A stretch of DNA of 64,000 nt from Isoetes taiwanensis (Eukaryota; Streptophyta; Lycopodiopsida; Isoetales; Isoetaceae), in contig JAJEKV010000034.1 of the NCBI GenBank assembly GCA_021234155.1, forward strand, positions 5,750,028-5,814,027, in the 5' to 3' direction. The translations under genes were made by a program, and so were the position numbers. Below the pieces are notes generated by a model. The model was given only the letters and a program-made list of their open reading frames with translations, ran no database searches and was not told the DNA's origin. This document shows positions 32,337 through 43,762 of this stretch, piece by piece (positions within the stretch are counted from its first letter, which is position 1; every line of letters starts with the position of its first letter).

Positions 32337-33103
32337 AAAATTTATAAACTTGAGAGGTTGAGGAGAAATGGACGTGCGCCTATTTTCTTGGAATTTTTGT
32401 CTTTATCCCACTTTTTCTGTTCAAAGCAATGGGAGAAAGCAATTTCTCTGTGATTTGAAGTAAAATTCTTGCAGATCAGTTGCTGCCCTTGTAGAGAGGT
32501 AGCTTTTATAAAATTCTTTGCATCTGAAGCTACAACTTGAATACAGAATTGTCATATTTATGAGGCAGGAATCCATTCACGACCGACTTTCTTATGGAGA
32601 CAGTAGTCTTTGCAATTATCAGGGAAAAATCCAGAATTACGTGTGGTTTTTTAAAAGGCTCGGCTACAGAACTTTGGAACTCTTTCATCATTCAGCAATT
32701 CTTCCCTGATAATCTCTTCTTATCAGAATACACCTTTGTTCCCAGCACAGTTGAATTTGAAGTTGAAATTACTAACTCTTGGCTGGAAGAATTTGTGGGA
32801 TCTAGTGCCATTGCTCCTGCAGGAATTTTTAGAGTGCATTGTGATTGGTTAGATCACAAAATTTTTGTTGAAGTATACTCACAGCAAGATCCCGCCCAAT
32901 TTGAAGGAAATTCTCCTTAAATTTCTTTGAATTGAATTTACTAGTCCTGAGGAATTGATCTGCTTAATTGGAATGGCAATCCGATCTCTGTTGGTTAATT
33001 TTGATTCCAATTAAAGGCTTCTTCTCCCCTGTTTTCATTTTCCCCCCTTTTTGTTGTTCAATTCTTGCATGTTCTTTTGTTGCTTTCCCCTGAACTTTTT
33101 ATA

Positions 33104-33789
33104 ATGGACTCTAATTGTTCAAAAAACCCTAAACATTTGGCATTCCTTCACTCTTTTGTCAATCTTCCGGCCCAAGACCGCTCTTCTCTGCTTCAGAAAT
33201 TGCAATCCTTTCAAGAAAAGCCTGAAGACACTATCCTGTTTGGAAATTTTGATAATCTGCTCCATCCAAAGCCAACTATGGATCCAATTTCTCATGAAGT
33301 TTCTTTCTGGGACAATCTCTCTGCTGATCTTGATCATGGGAGCATTCTTCATCCTTTAAACCATGCTACACAGGCTCCATTTCAGATTGTCAAGACCATC
33401 AAATATCAGATGCTCAAGATATTGGTAATGAGTTTGTTCCCGAGACTCAAGAAGATAAAATTATGGAAGGGAAGGAGCTTCAAGAAAGAGAAAATACCAG
33501 GTAAGTTCTCGATTCTACTTAAATTCTATGTTTCAATTTTCTCCTGGAGGATTTTCTGACTCAAGTGATAGTGAGGGATATGGAAGTGATAAGGAAAATT
33601 GGGGTAAGGAAAAATATTTCTCAAGGAATCCCAACAAAATTCTCAAACCAGAGAAGGACCAATCAACAAAAAAAATTACTAAAAAGAATGGCAATAATTT
33701 AGGAAAGGTCTTGTCTGGAATGAATAAAACATCTGCTCAAAATACTAGAAGCAAAAATAATAAAAGAAAATCCACAAAATCCAGAATAT
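33104..33789 (+). pseudogene. LINE ORF1-like region
   Basis: MDSNCSKNPKHLAFLHSFVN starts a frame of 152 codons that shifts near 33,520 and continues with a lysine- and serine-rich tail (DSEGYGSDKENWGKEK; NTRSKNNKRKSTKSRI). Position before the endonuclease and the basic C-terminus fit the nucleic-acid-binding ORF1 of plant L1 elements. No zinc knuckle is visible. Confidence 0.5.
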
Positions 33790-33825
33790 AAGACTTCTTC
33801 TCTTTCCTTTCTCTATGTTTATGTC

Positions 33826-34578
33826 ATGAAGATCCTCTCTTGGAATCTTAGAGGCATTAAAGGCCCTTTAAAAAAGAGATGTGCCATTGCTCAAATCAGG
33901 TTATATAATGCTGACATCATTCTGTTGCAAGAACTCAAACTACCCTCTTTTGAGTGTGGAAATCTGGGTGATTGGATCTATCCTGCTTCCTCCTCGATCT
34001 GGATTGATTCTTCTGGTGCTAGTGGTGGTTTAGCTATCATTTGGAAGAGAGGTCAACCATCATCTTTTCTATAATAGTCCTTCCAGGGCATGGCAAGCTA
34101 TTATTTGCTCAGTCTCCAATGCTACCTTTGGTATTATCAATGTTTATGCTCCTACTATCCTAGAGACAGAGAGCCCATATGGATGGAAATAAACAATTGG
34201 TTGGCTACTCAAAGCATTGACAACTGGATTATTGCTGGGGGTTTTAATAATACTCCTTCTTGGGATCTAAAATTGGGAAATAAAATAAATATGACTAGGG
34301 CTGAAAAGGCTAATTGGGATTCTCTCATTTCTAAACATGGATTGATCCATATTCCCTCATCTACTTCTACATATACCTGGTCAAACAAGCAAAAGGACAA
34401 TGCAAGAGTTTACTGCACTCTGGACAGATTTTATGTGTCTAATCCCTCTACTGCTTTTTGGGACAACAGCTATGTCACTAGTGATGAGGAAACTTCTATC
34501 TCTGATCATCAACTTCAATTTTTACGTACTTCTCATATTTCTAAGATTCAAAGGGAGGGAAGTACTCCTTATAAGTAA
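33826..34578 (+). pseudogene. LINE endonuclease (APE type)
   Basis: MKILSWNLRGIKGPLKKR and ADIILLQELKL are the first two motifs of the L1 endonuclease. A stop at 34,072 breaks the frame. NWIIAGGFNNTPSW follows, where active enzymes have GDFN; the Asp is replaced by Gly. Then come YCTLDRFYVSN and the terminal ISDHQLQF (SDH motif). The endonuclease nicks target DNA for target-primed reverse transcription. Here it is inactivated by the stop and a probable loss of an important acidic residue. Confidence 0.8.
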
Positions 34579-35009
34579 AGAAAAAAAATCAACTCCTGAT
34601 GTATATGAAGGAAATTAGATCTCTACTTCAAAATGATCCTTCTAACTCTAGTCTTCAGATGGGTGAGGAGATTTTAGAGAGAAGAATTAAGAATATTTAA
34701 GAAATGGAGGCAAAAAGCTCTGCTATCAGATGTAAAATAAAATTTATTAATGACATGGATTCTGTAGCACAAATTTTTTCTTCAGAGTTGCTAAAAGCAG
34801 GTTGTTAAGAAATTCTATTACTGAAGTTAAGGATGATATTGGTAACAGTTACACTTCTCATACTAACATTGCCAACTTCTTTAAAGGTAGATATATGGAT
34901 CTATTTCATTGCAGGCCTATTCCTACCAGTGACATTATGGATGCAAATGATTTTATGAGTCTTGTGAAAAATATCTTATCTACTGCTCCTGATAATATGG
35001 ATGACTCTG

Positions 35010-36674
35010 TCATCGCCTTACCTTCTCATGAGGAAATCCTTAGTACCTTAATCTCATTCAGTAAGGAAAATCCCCTGGTCCTGATGGTCTTTCTGCTGAG
35101 TTTTATATAAAATTATGGGATATTCTTAAAAATGATCTTACTTCCCTTGTGCATGCTTTCTGGAATGTTGAGTATCTTCATCCTTCCATTTCCAGTGGTT
35201 TCATCTCCTTGATACCAAAAATTGATCATCCTTTCAAATTCCAAGATTGGAGACCTATATCTCTCACAAACACTACTTATAAGCTTTGTGCCAAAATCAT
35301 TGCCTCTAGGATTAATGGCTTTTTGCAAAAGAATATTAGTCAAAATCAGTCTGCCTTTCTGCCAAATAGGTACATCCTTGATAACTATGTTGCTGCTATG
35401 GAAGGGTTACATTGGAATAAGATCTCTAATCAAAATTGTATACTTCTCAAGCTGGATTTCAAACGTGCCTTTGACTCAGTCAGATGGGACTTCTTGGACT
35501 TTGCTATGTATAAACTTGGCTTTCCTTCCAAATTGATAAATCTTATCTTTGGCCTTAATTCTAGATCAAATTCGGCTGTTCTTGTCAATGGTGTTCCTTC
35601 TGGCTTCTTTTCTCTCTCATATGGTGTTAGACAGGGATGTCCTCTAGCTCCTTATCTTTTTCTTGCGGCAGCTGAGTTGCTTACTAAGGCCATTATCCAT
35701 TATCAGAATATTGGTCAAATCAAGGGGTTAAAACTCCCTGATTCTGATGAGTCCCTTACTATTCTTCAATATGCTGATGACATTTTCTCTTTCCTTGATG
35801 GAGACATGGCAAACATTGAATTCTTCCTCAAAATCCTAAATTAATTTTTAGCTGCCTTAGGCATTCAGCTTAACATTGATAAAAGCTTGATCATTGGAGA
35901 CATCCCTCATCAGCATTTGGCTGGAATTAATATTCTCTCATCTGGACAAGCTACTAAATTGCTGGGACTGCCTCTTTTATGAATCATAGCATTAAAGGCC
36001 TTTGGGACCCTATTCTTTCGAGAATAAAGAAGAAGCTGAACAATTACAGGACTTCTCTCTCTCTTGCAGTTAGAACCATTATTGCAAATTCTGTTCTTGC
36101 AAGCTCTCATGCTTATTTCTCCACAGCCTTAGTTGCTCCTAAAAGTATTTATATGGAACTGGAGAAAACTATTAGGAATTTCATCTGGAAAGGGAGTCAT
36201 CTTGTCAACTGGGGCTCCATTTATAAATCTAAGAATTTTGGTGGTCTCGGTTGTAAGAACTTATTCCTTCATGCTCAATCTTTAGCAGGAAAGTTTGTCT
36301 GGAAGGCCATTCATGGGAGTCAATCTCCTTCCTCTAAGTTTATCAGATTCTGGATCAACAAAAGTCATCCTTATGGTCATCCTTCTATTCATCATCTGCT
36401 CCCTCACTCTGCATTCACTCATATGAAGCCAGCCTCCAATATTTTCCCTTTAATGGGCAATTTAATTAAGGCCCGGAACTCAATCTCTCCTAGCTTTCAA
36501 TTCATCTCAAGAGATAAGCTTCATAGTGATTTATCTATTTTCTGGAATCCTATTTTGGCTGATCATAATTCTTCAGTTTTGGCAATTAAGCATCCAAGGA
36601 TTTATAAAAAATGGCTTGAGGCTGGTCTGATTTATATCAGAGACCTTTTCTTAGGAGGAAGGATAATTTCTTGA
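35010..36674 (+). pseudogene. LINE reverse transcriptase
   Basis: After a frameshift near 35,070 the frame 35,149-35,844 encodes the RT core: FISLIPKIDHPFKFQDWRPI, KLDFKRAFDSVRWDFL, GVRQGCPLAPYLF and QYADDIFSFLDGD, with the catalytic YADD at 35,770-35,781 intact. A TAA at 35,842 and another shift before 35,979 interrupt the thumb region, which continues to 36,674 (TIRNFIWKGSHLVNWGSIYK; FGGLGCKNLFLHAQSLAGKF). The core itself is well preserved. Confidence 0.9.
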
Positions 36675-36680
36675 ACTAGA

Positions 36681-37136
36681 TTGAAAGATATCATTAAGGG
36701 TACTTCATCTGACAAAAAAATCTTTGCTCATATCAGAAATTTCCTTTCCAATCTATCTCCAAACCCTGGGAAAGCTGACTGGTCTATAAATGGTAAAGGA
36801 AAATATAAGGTTAAGAATGTGTACAATGCTCTTTCTTCTAATGTTGCTGAGAGTAAAGCTTTGTTGAAATGGTCTATTAATCCTGATCAGCTGAAGGATC
36901 TTTTCCATAATATCTGGAACTCCTACTGTCCTCCAAAGATATCTTATTTTATTTGGCTTATTGCTAATGGAAGTTTGAACAATCTTTATTCCTTATCTAA
37001 GAAAAATCCTAACATTATGGCAAACTATCCTATGGTATGTGGTAGTGTTGAGAATATGAGTCATATCTTCTTTTGTAGTAAACTTAATGACTTCTGGACT
37101 TGGATTGCTGGCAAATTTGGTAATGTAAATGATTAA
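36681..37136 (+). pseudogene. LINE C-terminal zf-RVT-like domain
   Basis: The frame contains WSINPDQLKDLFHNIWNSYC, PPKISYFIWLIANGSLN and VCGSVENMSHIFFCSKLNDF. This matches the Cys/His zf-RVT domain found after the RT of plant L1 elements (C..C, then H.F..C). One stop separates it from the RT frame. Confidence 0.75.
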
Positions 37137-37426
37137 AATCTTCTTTCCCTTCTTCAATCTGATGATAAATTTGTCAACACCATTATTTACATTGCTTTGT
37201 GGAATATATGGAAATCCAGAAATCGTGTTGTATGGAAAAAAGAGGCTTTCTATCTTTTGGATAAAGCTTCATTTTTAAATTGACTTTGAAACTATTGCTA
37301 CTGCTCATAAAAAAAGATATGGAACTAATTATGACAGGAATTGGGAGGCTTATGGAGAGTATAAGGGACATTATGATTTATTTATTTCCAATTTGAATGT
37401 AGTAGATTCTAACATTCTCTTTTCTG

Positions 37427-37888
37427 ATGATCCTAGAATATCTTGAATTCCTTCATGGAGATGGAAGAAGTAAACTTGATGATCACTCCCCATTCAGTCG
37501 GTCATCAAAGGATCTGACTATGCAGAACAATCTAGCTACTTCAATGGAATCATTCCTTATGAGAGCTGGACATAGAAGGTATCAGAAAGATAGTGAGGAT
37601 TTGTGGGCTGCTATCTTCTGCAGGGAGTTAGTACAAATCCATTGTCTGTGGACATTTTTGGCAAATCACAATTTCATTCTTACTGAGAGGCAGACGACAA
37701 GATACAGGACCATGTACTACAATCACAAGCTCCTTGCTTATATGTATGGATCCTTATTGATTCTTTTGGAGGACAAGGACAAATTTCGTCTGTTCTATAG
37801 CAACAATTGGCCTGCTGAGCATTACACCTTTGGAACCGCTGATGCCTTCAATGCCTATTTCAATTCCATTTTCTTTGCTGACTCCTAG
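37427..37888 (+). CDS. Extra 153-aa ORF at the 3' end of the LINE
   Basis: This frame is open for 153 codons from MILEYLEFLHGDGRSK to NAYFNSIFFADS, between the zf-RVT region and the poly-A end. It contains ICRELVQIHCLWTFL-like and YNHKLLAYMYGSLLILLEDK helical segments. I recognise no family. It is less damaged than the upstream ORF2. It may be a lineage-specific 3' ORF of this LINE, or host sequence picked up by 3' transduction. Confidence 0.45.
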   Translation: MILEYLEFLHGDGRSKLDDHSPFSRSSKDLTMQNNLATSMESFLMRAGHRRYQKDSEDLWAAIFCRELVQIHCLWTFLANHNFILTERQTTRYRTMYYNHKLLAYMYGSLLILLEDKDKFRLFYSNNWPAEHYTFGTADAFNAYFNSIFFADS

Positions 37889-38273
37889 ACATCACAACTT
37901 TCTTGCTTTTCCCAAAACATACTTCTGCTCTTGTTTAATTTTGATCTAGCTTCACTTTTTTGGAATATTAACCCGTTGGCAGGATTCAAGAGCAGAGATA
38001 ACAGTTGACTATCTTCATGATCTGCTCAAGCAGTTGGACATCTTGGAAGTTTTCTACATTCAAAACTCTACAGTTACTTATCTTTTACATCTTATTATCT
38101 TTTTGATGTTTAAGGGATCATAGTTTCTTGTGCTATGAGGCTCTGTTCTAGTTATAAACTTATATCTTTGGCATGCTTCTATATCAGAAAGCATGATCTT
38201 TGCTATGTACTTGAGATTATATAATTAATGATAAAACCATCTCTTACTTTCAAAAAATAAAAATTATAAACTT

Positions 38274-38691
38274 TGATGCACTTTGCCAAACATTTGAGAT
38301 GGCTGGAACAAAGTAAGCATGTTGCCTTGATTTGCTATTATCACTCTATGTGTACTAGTTCATAATTACGTTTTCTGGAGTAACTGGATTTCTTTGAAAC
38401 TATGTACTCTAGCATAGTGCTTGTTGTTCCTATCATTTTGCCTTGTGCATTTACAAAGGGATAAGATCATTGATTGATCATTTCGATAAATACTAATTTG
38501 TTCTTACTGCAATTCGAGTGTCAAACATTCATCTTTTTTGTTTTGATAATATGAAATAGCAGAGTTATTTCAACGTGTACGGGGGCTTTATCGGCAAAAC
38601 GGGATAGAATCAGACTAGCATGGAAAGGTCCATCCGCTGTAATACAAGAATCTAATTTTTTTTATAGAAAGAAATGCATAAACATTTTAAC
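38274..38691. other. Spacer between two non-LTR insertions
   Basis: Host sequence between the TSDs of the LINE and the shorter element. No gene recognised. Confidence 0.4.
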
Positions 38692-38708
38692 AACATGATG
38701 TATTAAGA
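38692..38708 (+). repeat. 17-bp target-site duplication, left copy
   Basis: AACATGATGTATTAAGA here is identical to 40,071-40,087. Confidence 0.9.
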
Positions 38709-40070
38709 TCGAATGCCGTTGGCGCCCAGGGCGCTGATCTTGGCCGGCTAGGGAGCAGCCGCCCTCCCTTCTGCCCGACCATCACAGCGGTGGTTCTTGA
38801 AGAAAAATTTGTGATTTTTGTGGCCAGCAGGGTAGACGGATTGGCTCTCCAGGAGAATTGGAAAGAAAAAATCTGTTGGAGGGATTCAGTGCATCTTCAC
38901 GGTGGCTCTCTTGCAGCATGTATCCTCTAACGAGGATGTGTTCTTTGTAAGGTAGTATTTGCCTATTTTTCGCTTTGGTACAGGGATCTTTCTTTAGTGC
39001 CACCGGATAGAAACAGCAAGCAAATTCTGAGCATGATTGGTTCGGTGTTTGGGGATGCAACTCTTCTTTCTTGTTGCTTCCGACCTGCAGGAAATGGGTT
39101 CCAGGATGCTGTATCTTCACGATCTGCACCAGGAGATGGTTTCTTGCTGCTGGGCGTTATTATCCGACCTGCAAGAAAAGGGGCTGACAGACTCATACAC
39201 AATCGAGATCTTGCGCTCCTTACAGCTTCAAAGTCTTGATAAAGACTTGCCGAAAGGGTAGATCCATTTGGATGCCGGCCCATAAGGTGAAGAACATATC
39301 TGCAAGATTAGGTAAATATGTTTCCTTAAATCTTTTCATCAGAGGACAACAAAACTCATTCTCTTGGAAAGAAGTAAATCTATTTTCTCTCGCCTCCTGC
39401 TCTTTCTTGCTAGCAGAAAGGTATAGAGGTCGATTCTTGGAAAGCAGCAGGAGATCTTATCTTTTTTTACAGATTTGGCAGCAATATATGAGACCAATTC
39501 AGATTGCCGAGCTAGGGATTATCTGGGCAAGAAGATGCTTTTACATCTTGAACCGGACTTTTGGGGAGAAGTTTGGCGGCTGGGCTTTGTGTCTAGCCAG
39601 CATCAGGCTGATTGCTACAGATCCCGACAATGCAGCATCTGTTTTGGTCTCACACTTTAGTTTTCAGAATTATTGGTTGTTTCATCTGTATTGTTGATTA
39701 GATTCTGGAAGCAGTAGCAGCTTCTTTGAACATTGTGGCAGAATGTTCAATCTTCTGCAGTTCTTTTTCTATTTACCTCTATTCTTGCAGGAGGTTTCTT
39801 ATATGCATTTAGGGATTATTTGAATGCTTTTGGAAAGGTGGTACTTGTCTCCTCTAGTATTCTTTCTATCTGGGAAGACGGTGATTTCCCTGTAGTACTA
39901 GTTAGATTGAAGAAGAGGTTGAGAGAGGCCTCTGAGTATCAAAGGTTCAGATATGATATTCGATCCGTGTGGGATCTTTTGTGCTTAATTTTCTATTTGA
40001 TCCAAGAGGGATCTATATGTTGTAATACTTCCATCTAATGAATAAAATATCTTCTTACCTTCAAAAAAAA
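38709..40070 (+). mobile_element. 1.36-kb non-LTR element with perfect TSD
   Basis: The insertion is bounded by a perfect 17-bp TSD (38,692-38,708 and 40,071-40,087). It ends in TAATGAATAAAATATCTTCT, then TACCTTC and a poly-A tract, closely resembling the LINE end at 38,225-38,258 (TAATGATAAAACCATCTCTT, then ACTTTC and poly-A). No RT or endonuclease is present. Open frames at 39,236-39,697 and 39,733-40,038 (AGGFLYAFRDYLNAFGKVVL) have no known motif. It is probably a non-autonomous relative mobilised through the same 3' tail by the LINE machinery. Confidence 0.85.
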
Positions 40071-40087
40071 AACATGATGTATTAAGA

Positions 40088-40448
40088 ATATTCTGTCTGC
40101 ATAAACATCTTAATGACATAATGTATTAAGAATATTCTGTCTGGGTACAGATCAACATAAGGTCGTCTTTATCTGGAAATGCATAAATCATATGATAGTT
40201 CAGTTTTAACAAATAGGCTGTATAAATAGGCTTTTGAATAACACTTACCCATGTTTAGCAACATTGTCATATGCAAAGATAATGTTCAGATAACTAGACA
40301 TATTTTCTTTGGTTGAGCCTAAACTTAAGGGGCATCCCAATTGGCAACATACAAGCCTTCACGATATGTTTCAGAAAATACAAAATTGATAGCTACACAT
40401 TTAACAAGATAAATAATGAGTATAACCATTAACAAGATAAGAATGAGT
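40088..40448. other. Short intergenic stretch
   Basis: A second, diverged AATGACATAATGTATTAAGAA lies at about 40,108-40,135, close to the right TSD, so the target region was itself repeated. No gene. Confidence 0.4.
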
Positions 40449-40690
40449 GCAAGGGATTTGTATTCCGGAATACATTAAGAGTGTGCATTTGTATTCCAGA
40501 ATACAATAAGAGTGCAGGTTTGTATTCCAGAATGCAATAAGAGTGCGCGTTTGTATTCCGGAATGCAATATGAGTGCGTGTTTGTATTCCGGAATACAAT
40601 AAGAGTGCAGTTTGTATTCCGGAATACACTAAGTGTGCAAGGTTCTATTTCGGAATAGCATAATAGTGCGCAAAGTTGTATTCTGGAATA
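40449..40690 (+). repeat. ~29-bp minisatellite with palindromic core, eight units
   Basis: Each unit contains TTTGTATTCCGGAATACA and AATAAGAGTGC; the 14-base core GTATTCCGGAATAC is a perfect palindrome in several units and near-palindromic in the rest. Units vary mainly inside the core. No flanking genes or leader make this a CRISPR. It is a plant minisatellite. Confidence 0.8.
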
Positions 40691-42154
40691 ACATAAACAT
40701 AAGAATGCAGGGCAACCTCCCTAGACAGATTTGGCATGTTCTGGTGATTTACTTCTTCATCACACCAGAAAACTTTATGTTTACTTCTTTTTTCACACCT
40801 TGCACTTTCTGTTTAATGTTCATAGTTTAACCTGTGATCACATCTTGCACTTTCTGTTTAATATTCATAATTTAGCCTATGACCTATTACAAATAAAACC
40901 TCTTTTTGTTGTGAGTTCACAATAACCCGGTGGGAAAAAATATAAACGTAGTTGAAATAGCATATAATAAATCATAATCACCTTAATATTTTGAACTTAA
41001 CCCCTAAAATTGTAATTTCAAGTATTTGATATGTTGACACAACGGTTAAAAAAAATGGGGGCTAAAATAGCACATATTAAATTGTAATCACCATGAATTT
41101 GTGGACAATCTACAAAATGGCCATTTCAAATAATTAATATGTTTTTTAGAAGGGAATCTTCGAACGGGAGTGCTGCAACACTCCTGTTTAATATGCAACC
41201 CTGTTTGAATCAAATAAAAATGGAAACACAATTTATCAACTCCAAGTTTTGCATAGGTATGTGCGTCTGCAGTAAGGGAGATTAAAAGAGAGGCCCTGTG
41301 CAGATGACATAGCTGAATCTAGCTGAACAAGCAGGTGTAACAATGTATTGAAGAATTCTAGCAGATTTCACGAAGAAGGAGACCATTTAGAACCCATGTT
41401 TCATCCTTATATTGAAAATGACGAGTAAAAGAAAATACCATTGTCTCTTATTTCCTGCTCTGCTCCAAGGTTTAGAAATAAAGACTTAAAAAAAGGATGC
41501 AAAAGGTGAAGATACTGAGAATAGTTAACGAGAAAGACTTAGTGTCCAAAATGCCAGGGCTTCTGTTCAATGAGAGATTTACATGCTAAGAAGTTTAATA
41601 GACTTCTTACAATATAGAATTGCCTCAGACTCTTGCCAACTCCATCTCCCACAAATACCAAGTTGGTTAAATTGCCAGGAATTATCACAGTGTTGTGCTA
41701 TGTACTGGAGCTCATGCTATTGCCTTGTATTGTCTGGACCCATCTTTTGCTACCGTTACATTATACTTAAAGAGCAGCAGGAGGCTTGATTAGCATTAGC
41801 CTCCTCTGTGTGCCTTAAACCCAACTTGGATAGGGGAGGGTGTCCATAAACCGCCCACTTAAGCGAAAAAACTTTATTATGATGGGTTTATTTTTTTTTT
41901 AATCTCCTAATTTGAAATAACATTATGAAATTTCAAAGTTTAGCACACATATTGATACTAAGCACGTTTCGACAAATTGGAAGATTGCTATAAACATTTT
42001 AAGTTGTATGGTAATTTAGACACCAATAGATCCCCAAATGCCCTTCAATGGATCACCAAAAAGCCCTCCAACGGACCACTAAATCCTCACAATTGACCTT
42101 CATTGGACCACAAGTGCCCATCAATAGACCATGCATTTAGCTCAATTTTTAATA
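40691..42154. other. Intergenic stretch
   Basis: No gene recognised. At 40,793-40,875 CACACCTTGCACTTTCTG and CACATCTTGCACTTTCTG repeat about 50 bases apart. Near 42,010-42,120 short CAATGGATCACCAAA/CAACGGACCACTAAA words recur. Confidence 0.4.
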
Positions 42155-42270
42155 GTTCTTAAGGTGGGCTATTAAAGGGCAAAGGTCGGCTATTAAAGGG
42201 CAAAAGTGAGCTATCAAAGTGTAAAAAGTGGGCTATTAAGGGGCAAAAAGTGGGCCATTGAAGGGGAGTG
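42155..42270 (+). repeat. ~29-bp tandem repeat, four to five units
   Basis: Units of GTGGGCTATTAAAGGGCAAA type repeat with small variation up to the left end of the foldback element. Confidence 0.7.
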
Positions 42271-42732
42271 AGTAAAAGAAGGGCACCCTCCCCTACTCTT
42301 AAATGAAAGGTCTTGATGTTTATTTTGATCTCACCGTTCGTAGCCGTTGGATTGCATGTGGGTTAAATTGTGGAACCCGGAGCAACTAAAGATTATCATG
42401 ATAATCTGCAGTAGATTACTGTGATAATCTCGCGAATATTCTATGATTCTACTCTAACCCTTCTGAATCTTCCATGTCGCTTTTAATCTACTCCATGTCA
42501 CGACAGCCGTCCACTGATCCGTAGTATTTTTCTGCTCTATTCCGCCCTTTCTTCCTTTGTTTCTCATCTTTTGCTCTGTTGTAGCAGTGAGATCGATTTG
42601 GGCTCTCTTCCATATTTTTTTCTTCTCATTTTAGCTGATCTACTTGAATCCATTCAAATTTCTTCTTTTCCTTGTAGTATATATCGCCGTTTTTGGCGGT
42701 TGGGTCTGCTTTGTCTTCCTTGGCATCATGCA

Positions 42733-42924
42733 GATCGATCCGACGGATCGCGATTCTCGAGCCAGACGAGCATGCAAGAGTTGCATGCGTTGCCTGCATG
42801 CATTGCATGCATTTCGGGCCTCTCATCCGGTTAGGGGATCGCTATTTCTTCCTGCATTCGCCTTCAGCTTCTCATCGGCGCTTTCTCTTCGCCCAGCAGT
42901 GTTTCAGGTTATGTTCTATGCTCT
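42733..42924 (+). repeat. Direct module, copy 1
   Basis: Matches 54,294-54,480 in the same orientation, from GATCGATCCGACGGATCGCG to TTATGTTCTATGCTCT. It starts with the pairing words CGATCCG-A-CGGATCG. Confidence 0.8.
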
Positions 42925-43158
42925 CATGCAGAGGAGGGGCTTCCTCTTGCATGGGTTGACCTTTCGTGGCATTTCCTATCATTCTTGTTTCTCTTCGACC
43001 TGACCTTTCCTGGCGTATCCCTTCCTGGCGTTTCTTATCGTTCTCGGTTCTCTTCTACCTTGGCCTGCGTTGACCTTTCCTGGCGCATCCCTTCCTGGCG
43101 TTTCCTATCTTTCTCGTATCTCTTCCTATCCTTCTCGTCTCGCTTCTACCTCGGCATT

Positions 43159-43762
43159 TGTTTGGGGTCCGGGCACGGGATCGCCTGAGGGACAGATCTC
43201 TGTGAGATCCTTGAAGTCCGGCAGGGTAAATCCTGAGACACTCTTGTCACGCGGGATTTTTGCTAACAGAGGAAAGAACAAGAAAAACTCAGATAAAACA
43301 GCAATTGCAATACACAATGAAACACACAAGACACTTGTGGAGAACACGGCAATCCATTGATCAAAACAAGTGTACAATGAAGGCTCAAAAGAGCGCACAA
43401 CAGGCGACCAGCATGTCTGCTCTGTAGTGACACAAAAGAACACTCTGAACCTTTCCGAAGGAGCAAAAATGCTACAATATATAGGAACACGGAGTGGCCT
43501 ACGGGCCTGAATCTGATCCTCATCATGACAACGCGTGCTCCACTACTTGGGCACTCGAACAGGAATCTGAGCTGTCCGCGGCCGTGCTAACAGACAAGTA
43601 GTGGCCCGCCGTGGGTCCTACCTTTGGGTCTTCTGCTTCTTGGAGGAGCTTTGACCCGCCGTGGCGCCTTGTGGATCCCTCTTCTTGGACACCGTGGCCA
43701 GTGGGGCCTCGCCCTCATGCAGCAAGTATAGACCTGTGTGTCTGCCAGGCACAGGGCTAACA
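43159..43762 (-). repeat. gypsy 3' LTR (604 bp)
   Basis: TG...CA bounded, preceded in minus sense by the polypurine tract at 43,763-43,774. Aligned to 53,594-54,188 it differs mostly by small indels and changes centred on CAG/CTG words. Confidence 0.9.

Larger units (their letters stand above)
32352..38258 (+). mobile_element. L1-type LINE, full length, inactivated
   Basis: A 5.9-kb plus-strand element with 5' UTR, ORF1-like region (33,104-33,789), endonuclease (33,826-34,578), reverse transcriptase (about 35,010-36,674), a zinc-binding region (36,681-37,136), an extra 3' ORF (37,427-37,888) and an A-rich end (CAAAAAATAAAA). It is flanked by AAAATTTATAAACTT (32,337-32,351) and AAAAATTATAAACTT (38,259-38,273), a 15-bp TSD with one mismatch. 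Several stops and frameshifts separate the domains, so it cannot move by itself. The near-identical TSD and continuous domains suggest moderate age. Confidence 0.85.

Noticed and set aside
38281-38330. Exon-like TTGATGCACTTTGCC stretch after the LINE as a distal ABC1-kinase exon
   Set aside because: Translation in all three frames does not match the kinase C-lobe; too short to support.
40449-40690. Regularly spaced partly palindromic repeats resembling a CRISPR array
   Set aside because: Plant nuclear context, no unique spacers of constant length, no leader or cas genes; the units are contiguous minisatellite repeats.
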